A stretch of 62,614 nt of DNA from a virus: IMG/VR virus record IMGVR_UViG_3300047496_000106, positions 1 to 62,614 of that record, one strand, 5' to 3'. A program made the position numbers and the translations under genes. Within the stretch, counting starts at the first letter, position 1; each line of letters starts with the position of its first letter. The notes below the pieces were generated by a model. It made no database searches. It saw only the letters and a list, made by a program, of their open reading frames with translations, and was not told where the DNA came from. Shown piece by piece: positions 57,840 through 62,614 of this stretch.

Positions 57840-58070
57840 TCAGGCCACCACGCTGGCTTGCGCATAGAGCGATCCGACCACGTCCGCGACGCGCTCGCAA
57901 TAGCGCGCCCGCTCCTTGGCGTTGATGGCGATCTCGTTGGCATGCAGGCGGTCGGCCTCGCCCAGCGCGATCTCATGGAGCATTCGCAGCGTCGGGGCGA
58001 GTCCCTGGCGCTCGACGATCCGCTCCAGCCCAACGCGATCAATGATGGTTTGCTTGTTGTTGTTGGGCAT
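57840..58070 (-). CDS. Hypothetical helical protein (76 aa)
   Basis: This 76-residue helical protein has ATG 58070. Sequence includes NNNKQTIIDRVGLERIVERQ, MLHEIALGEADRLHANEIAI and RARYCERVADVVGSLYAQA. It is the first gene after the 58.1 kb promoter. Its RBS (GGAGG in operator site 8) is 13 bases away, longer than usual. Function unknown. Confidence 0.6.
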   Translation of the reverse strand: MPNNNKQTIIDRVGLERIVERQGLAPTLRMLHEIALGEADRLHANEIAINAKERARYCERVADVVGSLYAQASVVA

Positions 58071-58078
58071 GATGCTTG

Positions 58079-58095
58079 TGTTACCTCCGTTAACA
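58079..58095. promoter_or_regulatory. Operator-like inverted repeat (site 8)
   Basis: On the minus strand TGTTA ACGGAGG TAACA: perfect match to TGTTA-N7-TAACA. It lies 8 bases upstream of ATG 58070 and about 50 bases downstream of the promoter -10 at 58144-58149, a position suited to transcriptional repression or RNA control. Confidence 0.7.
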
Positions 58096-58143
58096 GATTG
58101 TCGGGGACGCTCGCCGCCCGGTTTCGTCGAGCGGCGAGTTCAC

Positions 58144-58172
58144 ATATTACATCATGTAATGTATCTTGTCAA
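58144..58172 (-). promoter_or_regulatory. Sigma70-type early promoter
   Basis: On the minus strand TTGACA (58167-58172), 17 bases, TAATAT (58144-58149). The spacer contains a palindrome ATTACATGATGTAAT that overlaps the -10. Near-identical to the promoter at 54764-54792. It reads into the 76-residue gene and leftward early genes. Confidence 0.82.
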
Positions 58173-58186
58173 TCCCCCCTCTGGTT

Positions 58187-58921
58187 TCAAGTGTACCGCT
58201 GGCACCGATACCGAGCCATCGGATACCAAGACCGTCGACCGAGTTGGGGACGCGCGATTTGTTGCGCGATGAACGCGGCGGCTTTCGCGCACGTCGGCTC
58301 GCCTACCTTGGCGTTCGCGTGGAAGCGCAACTCGACGACCGCGATCTCTTGAGGCGTCATTTTCGACCATCCCTTGGGCCTGAGCACGGGCTTGTAGTCG
58401 GCGAGCGGATAAAGGAACCAACCCAACAGCCGCGCCCGCGACTGATCTTCCTCTGTCCAGCGCGTCATGTCTTTCGAGGCTAGTCCTGGGTCGGCTCGCC
58501 GCGACAAGCCCTTCTCGGCGTCGCGCGCCGCGTAGTCCTCCAAGCGCTCTAATCGCCGCATGGCCATGTCGAACTTCGCGCCCAGCGCGCCGCACGCGCC
58601 TTCCCAGCCGCGCGGAGCCATGGTGGCGTTTTGATAGGCCATGAAGCCCAAGGCTTCGCTGAACAGCCCTGGCGCGTCCCGGAAGCTCTCGCGCTCGGCT
58701 TCTGTCAGCACGAATAACAGCGCCGCGTTGTCGTCGCGAAAGCGAGCTAGGTCGATGGCCGCGATCCAAGCCATGAACTTGCCAGCGCTCCAGCGACGGC
58801 GCTTGACCATCCAGCCCATGGCGTAAGCCGCTGACTGTTGCCGCTTGGTCCATACGCGCTCGCGTGGCGGGGGAAGCGGTCGAACCCTAGGACGGCCTCG
58901 CGGCCTGATAGGTTTTAGCAT
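58187..58921 (-). CDS. Hypothetical protein (244 aa)
   Basis: This 244-residue protein has ATG 58921 with GAAGGA upstream. The N terminus is Arg/Pro-rich (LKPIRPRGRPRVRPLPPPRE), the rest helical and charged with many Arg, Ala and aromatic residues (RLLGWFLYPLADYKPVLRPK). I do not recognise the family; DNA binding is possible from composition. It is the leftmost-reading gene after the AT-rich control region. Confidence 0.6.
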   Translation of the reverse strand: MLKPIRPRGRPRVRPLPPPRERVWTKRQQSAAYAMGWMVKRRRWSAGKFMAWIAAIDLARFRDDNAALLFVLTEAERESFRDAPGLFSEALGFMAYQNATMAPRGWEGACGALGAKFDMAMRRLERLEDYAARDAEKGLSRRADPGLASKDMTRWTEEDQSRARLLGWFLYPLADYKPVLRPKGWSKMTPQEIAVVELRFHANAKVGEPTCAKAAAFIAQQIARPQLGRRSWYPMARYRCQRYT

Positions 58922-59472
58922 ACGCACGTTCCTTCTGTGATTGGTTCGCGATCTTTGCATAAAATCCAAGCAGTTGCAAGACGCGATTAACAAAACCATG
59001 GGTCGGCTAGGCCCGATGGTTAATGATGCCTAACAAATGGACTTCGACTTGGACACGGATTTGGCCTAAAGTACGTTATTTATCAATGCTTTATTTGATG
59101 ACAAACAGAAATTCAGGCGCGGCATATCGTGAGAAGGAGCTAACACTCTGTAGGGATGATTTCTAAACACGTTTAATCGCGACGCGGAAATCATGTGGTG
59201 ACGTGGTCGAAATTTGAATTGTTTGTTTATAAAAGTGCTCGCAGACGTGTTAGCTATTATATTTCTTTAGACAAGACAGACAGACAAACCCGCTTTTTGA
59301 AACATCAGTGGGTTATAACCGCGTCTAACAATATTTAACGTGGTTAGGTCCAGGTCGATTTGTATTAAACGTGGTTAGAATCCCGGAAAATCAATAACTA
59401 CTATGACATGTGATAGGCTGAGGCGCAAAAAAAGCGCCTCGAAGGGCGCTCTGAGTATTGGTTAATACGTGT
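58922..59472. other. AT-rich non-coding region with repeats (possible origin or control region)
   Basis: This 551-base gap is much richer in A+T than its surroundings and has no gene-like reading in either strand. It contains three copies of a 14-base motif TTAAACGTGGTTAG (one base difference per copy): 59163-59176 (inverted), about 59335-59347 and 59365-59378. A short (GTCT)n run is at about 59269-59286 and a -10 like TATAAT on the minus strand at 59256-59261. Iteron-like repeats in AT-rich DNA suit a replication origin or regulator-binding region. A terminator bounds its right side (59427-59450). Confidence 0.6.
59427..59450 (-). terminator. Intrinsic terminator for leftward early gene
   Basis: On the minus strand AGCGCC (+ 59445-59450), 6-base loop, GGCGCT and a run of seven T (A run 59427-59433 on +). 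It ends transcription of the 232-residue gene 23 bases downstream of its stop. A second overlapping stem, GAGGCGC and GCGCCTC around the A run, exists on both strands. Confidence 0.85.
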
Positions 59473-60171
59473 TCAGCCTATCGCGGCTTTCACGGCGCGG
59501 TTAAATTCTGTGATCGCACTCCGTAGAGCGCTCCCCTTGTCACCCATGGCGTCAAGCGCCTTGGCATGGGCGTTGACCGCGCGCATGGATTGTGACGCCA
59601 CCAACGATATCCACTTACGTACGTCCTCAGTGCCGGCCGTCGCGGAGGGAACTCGCACCACTTCGTTTTCAGACGCGACGGCATCGTTCAGCGTCACCTT
59701 GGGCGCGTCGGGCGATTGCTTGCCGGCATCCTTGGTGTTGCGCGCTCCCCCATTCTTGGGCGCGTTGGGATCTTTGGGAACAGCCCAACCGCAAGCTTGG
59801 TTGATTTTCATCCAGTACAATCTCGCCGCGCCGCTGGCCTTGTTCTGAGCTTTGGTGAACGGCTTCAAATCCGCGCCATCGCCCTTCGTGGTCTTATTGG
59901 CGATGCGCGCGTAGAGCATCGTCGCCTCGTCCTTGGCGATGCCAAGCGATATCATAAAGCGCGCCGTGAACACGGCTTGACGCGCGTTGTCCTCGCCAAG
60001 CTCCTTGGCGAGCGCGATCAACGCTTGTTTGCTCGAAAACTCATTGACGACGGCGTCAATCAACGCATCCCGACGCGTGGCGAGCGCGGCTTGCGCGTCG
60101 GCAAGTTGGGCGAGCTTCGCGGCGCGCTCGGCTTCGGCGGCGAGCTTCCGAGCCTGAGTGGTCTTTACCAT
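59473..60171 (-). CDS. Hypothetical protein (232 aa)
   Basis: This 232-residue protein has ATG 60171 with GGAGAATT upstream. It is Ala/Lys-rich and helical (KLAAEAERAAKLAQLADAQA), with a middle including NKASGAARLYWMKINQACGW and a C-terminal helix (AITEFNRAVKAAIG). No family is recognised. It lies between the first early gene and the AT-rich region and ends at a strong terminator, so it may be an abundant early protein. Confidence 0.65.
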   Translation of the reverse strand: MVKTTQARKLAAEAERAAKLAQLADAQAALATRRDALIDAVVNEFSSKQALIALAKELGEDNARQAVFTARFMISLGIAKDEATMLYARIANKTTKGDGADLKPFTKAQNKASGAARLYWMKINQACGWAVPKDPNAPKNGGARNTKDAGKQSPDAPKVTLNDAVASENEVVRVPSATAGTEDVRKWISLVASQSMRAVNAHAKALDAMGDKGSALRSAITEFNRAVKAAIG

Positions 60172-60249
60172 GATAATTCTCCAATGTTTGGGTAGTGGGC
60201 GAAGTCGCCCGGACTGGCGCGAAGTTTCCCCCGCGCCACGCCGTGCCTC

Positions 60250-60459
60250 TCAGTCCTTGACCTGTATCTTGCGAGCCGTGACCTTAAGTCCGACCCAACT
60301 CGCTAGTTCCTTGACCGTGGTCGCGAGTTTGTCGGCGTCGTGCTTGGGCTGCGCCGTGGTCATGGCATACGTGAACCGACCGACAGTGAAGGCGACGCGG
60401 TATTCAGGGGAAGCCTTCGCGACTTTGCGGCCGAAGGCGACGACGTTGGCGTTATGCAT
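60250..60459 (-). CDS. Small early protein (69 aa)
   Basis: This 69-residue protein has ATG 60459 with AAAGGAG upstream. Sequence MHNANVVAFGRKVAKASPEY, RVAFTVGRFTYAMTTAQPK and a basic end. It is the first leftward gene from the divergent control region. Function unknown. Confidence 0.65.
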   Translation of the reverse strand: MHNANVVAFGRKVAKASPEYRVAFTVGRFTYAMTTAQPKHDADKLATTVKELASWVGLKVTARKIQVKD

Positions 60460-60490
60460 GGGATGCTCCTTTGTTTGTGTTGACCACATC

Positions 60491-60518
60491 AATGTAGCAC
60501 AAGTATAAGCGAAGTCAA
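60491..60518 (-). promoter_or_regulatory. Candidate leftward promoter
   Basis: On the minus strand TTGACT (60513-60518), 16 bases, TACATT (60491-60496), about 32 bases upstream of ATG 60459. Both boxes are near consensus. The operator site 9 lies just upstream. Confidence 0.55.
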
Positions 60519-60525
60519 ATGCCCT

Positions 60526-60542
60526 TGTTAGCGCCGGTAACA
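60526..60542. promoter_or_regulatory. Operator-like inverted repeat (site 9)
   Basis: TGTTA GCGCCGG TAACA, perfect match. It is 8 bases upstream of the leftward -35 and not near a start codon, so it is a DNA-binding-type site without RBS function. Confidence 0.7.
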
Positions 60543-60661
60543 GATGACCTTGAAGTAATTCTTTGTTTGGGCGAAGATGGGGGAAGGGGTTTGATCGATG
60601 CGCCTGGGTAGCATTCATGGTCGCTCACACAAAATATCCTGCGAAACACCTCTTTACATCT

Positions 60662-60755
60662 TTAAACAGTTAAATATCTACTGACAAAGCGTGACGAGCT
60701 ACTTACAATTAAACAGTTAAATATCTACTGACAAAGCGTAACGAGCTACTTACAA
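60662..60755 (+). repeat. Two-copy 47-bp tandem repeat containing promoters
   Basis: Copy 1 (60662-60708) and copy 2 (60709-60755) differ at one base (G/A). Each starts TTAAACAGTTAAATATC and contains CTGACA. A degenerate third unit begins at 60756. The repeat length places identical promoters 47 bases apart. Confidence 0.95.
60681..60709 (+). promoter_or_regulatory. Rightward sigma70-type promoter, copy 1
   Basis: CTGACA (60681-60686), 17 bases, TACAAT (60704-60709): five of six matches in each box and ideal spacing. It reads toward the small terminase-like gene and the virion operon. Confidence 0.8.
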
Positions 60756-60756
60756 T
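60728..60756 (+). promoter_or_regulatory. Rightward sigma70-type promoter, copy 2
   Basis: CTGACA (60728-60733), 17 bases, TACAAT (60751-60756), identical to copy 1. The predicted transcript start is about 100 bases before ATG 60863. Confidence 0.8.
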
Positions 60757-60862
60757 TATGCGGTTAAATACCAAACACCCACCGACAATAGCAATCAAGG
60801 ATCGTGCCCACCAAAAATTTTTGGCCCTGGAAAATCTCCATCATATATGTATAAGGAGATGC

Positions 60863-61309
60863 ATGAGCAGCCCAGTCCCCGCGACCATCACGCCCCTGGC
60901 TCCCCCGACCGATCCCTCGCGGCTTGGGTTTCCCCCGACGCTGCCGATCGAGATCGCCCTGAAGACGGCTCCGACCATCAGGGAAATCTTCGAGAGCTAT
61001 GGGCTGACGCAGACGGATTACCTCCGGCTCAAACACGACCCAGCGTTCAAGCAAGCGCTTCGCGACGCGGTGATCCTCGTGCGCCAAGAGGGGATGAGCT
61101 TCAAGATGAAGGCCCGGCTCCAGGCCGAGGAATTGCTCGCCACGAACTGGCGGCTCATCCATGACCGGACAGGCGAGGTGAGCGCCGAGGTCAAGGCCAA
61201 GCTCTCCATGTTCACGATCAAGATCGCTGGATACGATCCGACCGTGGGCCAAGCCAACATGGTTGGGGGTGGCGGCGGAAGTCCCATGCAAATAAATATC
61301 ATTTTGTGA
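60863..61309 (+). CDS. Putative terminase small subunit
   Basis: This 148-residue protein has ATG 60863 with AAGGAG upstream. The helical core TIREIFESYGLTQTDYLRLK, ALRDAVILVRQEGMSFKMKA and RLQAEELLATNWRLIHDRTG is reminiscent of small phage packaging or DNA-binding proteins with an HTH-like start. It opens the rightward unit; on a circular molecule the terminase large subunit lies about 2.6 kb downstream. The call rests on position and pattern. Confidence 0.45.
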   Translation: MSSPVPATITPLAPPTDPSRLGFPPTLPIEIALKTAPTIREIFESYGLTQTDYLRLKHDPAFKQALRDAVILVRQEGMSFKMKARLQAEELLATNWRLIHDRTGEVSAEVKAKLSMFTIKIAGYDPTVGQANMVGGGGGSPMQINIIL

Positions 61310-61350
61310 GTGTGTAGCCAGCGCTCCCCAAAGGGAGAGAAAGAGAGTAC

Positions 61351-61530
61351 ATGATGTTTGGCAAGGGAATGCCCAAGGGATCGCCCATGAAGAAGATGGA
61401 CCCGGCCAAGGGGAAAATGAAGGGAAAATCCAAGCCTTTCAAGAAGCTCCCCAACAACGCTCAACCAACCAAGAACGATCTTTCCAAGCCCGCCGAAAAG
61501 GCTCAAACAGGAGGCAAGCCATGGGCTTGA
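61351..61530 (+). CDS. Small Lys/Gly/Pro-rich protein (59 aa)
   Basis: This 59-residue protein starts at ATG 61351 (or 61354) after AGAGAAAGAGAG and ends at TGA 61528. It is very basic: GKGMPKGSPMKKMDPAKGKM, then KPFKKLPNNAQPTKND. The DNA for GKGMPK is identical over 18 bases to the nested gene at 13958-13975, suggesting shared origin. It may bind DNA or virion proteins. Function unknown. Confidence 0.65.
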   Translation: MMFGKGMPKGSPMKKMDPAKGKMKGKSKPFKKLPNNAQPTKNDLSKPAEKAQTGGKPWA

Positions 61531-61620
61531 CGGCCAGGAAACACCTTGGACTTGTTCGGTTCCCCGAGCAAAGATCATGGGTTAAATCGCCGCCGACGAA
61601 AAAGCCATCGGAGACACATA

Positions 61621-62025
61621 ATGAGTAATGATCTTGTGGGATTTCTGGTGGGAGGCAAGGTTACTCCGGTGACGCCCGCCACCCCGTTGCCGGTGACGCC
61701 CGCTGGACCGGGTGGTGGCTCGGCTGTCGGCGGCGTGCCCAATGTTGGGGCCGGAAACATTGTTCACAATCAGGTTTCGGTTGGAACCAGTCCGACGCTT
61801 ATCGTCGCCGCGCGAACCGGAGCGCAAGGGACGGGACGCGTGGATGTCGTCATATCGTCGACCGGTGGCGCTCCCGTGTATCTTGGCGGGTCGAGCGTGA
61901 CGACGAGTTCCGGGCTTTACCTTGGCGCGGGTCCAGGGTCGTCCGTCGTTTTGTCCAACACCGCCGCGATTTACGGCGTTGTCGCCACCGGGACGGTGGT
62001 TGTGACATACATGGAAGAATTTTAA
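61621..62025 (+). CDS. Tail/virion protein
   Basis: This 134-residue beta-rich, uncharged protein has ATG 61621 with GGAGACAC upstream. The pattern VGTSPTLIVAARTGAQGTGR, VDVVISSTGGAPVYLGGSSV and TTSSGLYLGAGPGSSVVL, then AAIYGVVATGTVVVTYMEEF, is common in small virion proteins. It lies directly before the Gly-rich tail tip gene. Role unknown. Confidence 0.65.
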   Translation: MSNDLVGFLVGGKVTPVTPATPLPVTPAGPGGGSAVGGVPNVGAGNIVHNQVSVGTSPTLIVAARTGAQGTGRVDVVISSTGGAPVYLGGSSVTTSSGLYLGAGPGSSVVLSNTAAIYGVVATGTVVVTYMEEF

Positions 62026-62039
62026 GAGGAGCCGCGTCG

Positions 62040-62614
62040 ATGAGCGTCGTCAATAATCTAGCGCCACCGCCTAACACTCAAGTCTTTAATTCAAGTGGGA
62101 CATACACACGCTCGCCTGGAATGCTGTACGCGGTCATGTACGCTAAGTCGGCTGGTGGTGGAGGGGGTGGTGGCGCGCTTGAGCTTGCCTCGACCGCTTG
62201 CAGTGGTGGTGGTGGTGGCGGCGGTGGCGCGTGTTCTCCATCCAAGCGGTTCACCGCCTCGCAGATGGGCGCGACAGGCGCGGTCGTGATTGGCGCTGGC
62301 GGGGCTGGCGGGGCCGCCGCGACGACGATCACGACCGCTGGCGGGAACGGCGCGGCGGGAGGCATGACCTCATACACCAACGCATCCTCGGTGGCGTTGT
62401 TGCAGATTGGCGGCGCTGGGGGCGGGGCTGGAGGTCAGTTGGCCGCGACGGCGTCTGGTGGGGGCGGAGGCGCGGGTTTGGCCGCTGGGGGGAATGGCTC
62501 GGGCGCGGCGGGAGGTGGAGGCGGCGGCCTTGGCGGCGCTCCTGGCGGGTCGGGCGTCGGAGGGAGCGCGCCTGTCGATAATGGTGGGGCGGGGGCGGGC
62601 GGCGCTGGTTGTGG
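62040..62614 (+). CDS. Glycine-rich tail tip / receptor-binding protein, N-terminal part (runs off end)
   Basis: ATG 62040 follows AAGAGGAG with good spacing. The N terminus NTQVFNSSGTYTRSPGMLYA, VMYAKSAGGGGGGG is a known start of Gly-rich phage tail proteins (a short strand, then Y-T-R-x-P-G-M-L-Y-x). It continues as Gly/Ala/Ser-rich sequence to the window end at codon 192 plus two bases. The same composition continues at the left edge (1-443). These two parts are probably one gene of at least 335 residues. Confidence 0.75.
   Translation, partial: MSVVNNLAPPPNTQVFNSSGTYTRSPGMLYAVMYAKSAGGGGGGGALELASTACSGGGGGGGGACSPSKRFTASQMGATGAVVIGAGGAGGAAATTITTAGGNGAAGGMTSYTNASSVALLQIGGAGGGAGGQLAATASGGGGGAGLAAGGNGSGAAGGGGGGLGGAPGGSGVGGSAPVDNGGAGAGGAGC

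Larger units (their letters stand above)
60460..60862. other. Divergent control region
   Basis: This 403-base gap separates the leftward and rightward units. It holds a candidate leftward promoter (60491-60518), an operator-like repeat (60526-60542), a 47-bp tandem repeat with two rightward promoters (60662-60756), a degenerate third repeat unit (from 60756) and a 106-base leader before the first rightward gene. No gene is seen in it. Confidence 0.7.

Noticed and set aside
60197-60210. Hairpin GGGCGA-AG-TCGCCC as a terminator
   Set aside because: The loop has two bases and no T run follows on either strand.
62198-62581. Trp/Arg/Gly-rich reading of 127 codons at the right end
   Set aside because: It is a shifted-frame shadow of the Gly-rich tail gene; its Trp/Arg content comes from reading GGT/GGC codons out of frame.

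Overview
The window reads as an essentially complete genome of a tailed, podovirus-like double-stranded DNA phage. The host is probably a GC-rich Gram-negative bacterium. An alphaproteobacterium would fit the base composition, but nothing here proves the host. Evidence for a phage is a full virion set: terminase large subunit, portal, scaffold-like protein, an N4-gp56-type major capsid protein, adaptor, a 2057-residue internal virion protein, tail proteins and a lysis cassette. There is also a phage replication set. I see no tail sheath, tape measure, integrase, phage RNA polymerase, tRNA or rRNA. The two window ends look like the two parts of one glycine-rich tail-tip gene, so the molecule is probably circular or circularly permuted and the assembly broke in that gene. 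The run of 34 G at position 1 is probably an assembly artefact.

Layout. Virion and lysis genes are on the + strand and form one unit that starts near 60.86 kb, crosses the window ends and continues to 32.24 kb. Its likely drivers are two tandem sigma70-type promoters inside a 47-bp direct repeat at 60.66-60.76 kb. In order: putative small terminase, small tail genes, Gly-rich tail tip, terminase with an intein in its P-loop, portal, scaffold, capsid, adaptor, internal virion proteins, tail genes, lysis genes (21.2-23.8 kb) and more tail genes. A large minus-strand region runs from 60.46 kb down to 32.31 kb: small host-takeover-type genes (54-60 kb), a MoxR ATPase / VWA metallopeptidase-like / DUF3150 module mixed with arrays of small paralogues (48-54 kb), nucleotide enzymes, a family A DNA polymerase split into two genes, nucleases, an SNF2-like helicase and a primase-helicase. 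The two units converge on a terminator at 32.25 kb and diverge from a control region at 60.46-60.86 kb.

Genes are tightly packed and most minus-strand boundaries are ATGA or GTGA overlaps. Several features stand out. A 17-bp inverted repeat, TGTTA-N7-TAACA, recurs nine times in the minus-strand region, often with the Shine-Dalgarno sequence in its centre. The terminase has a class-3-like intein. The polymerase intein carries an HNH homing endonuclease in a different reading frame. A 56-residue gene with its own ribosome-binding site is nested out of frame in the giant virion gene. Tandem arrays of diverged small paralogues lie beside the MoxR/VWA/DUF3150 genes; these together are the best candidate here for an undescribed system.

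All calls come from reading the sequence and from memory of families; no database search was made.
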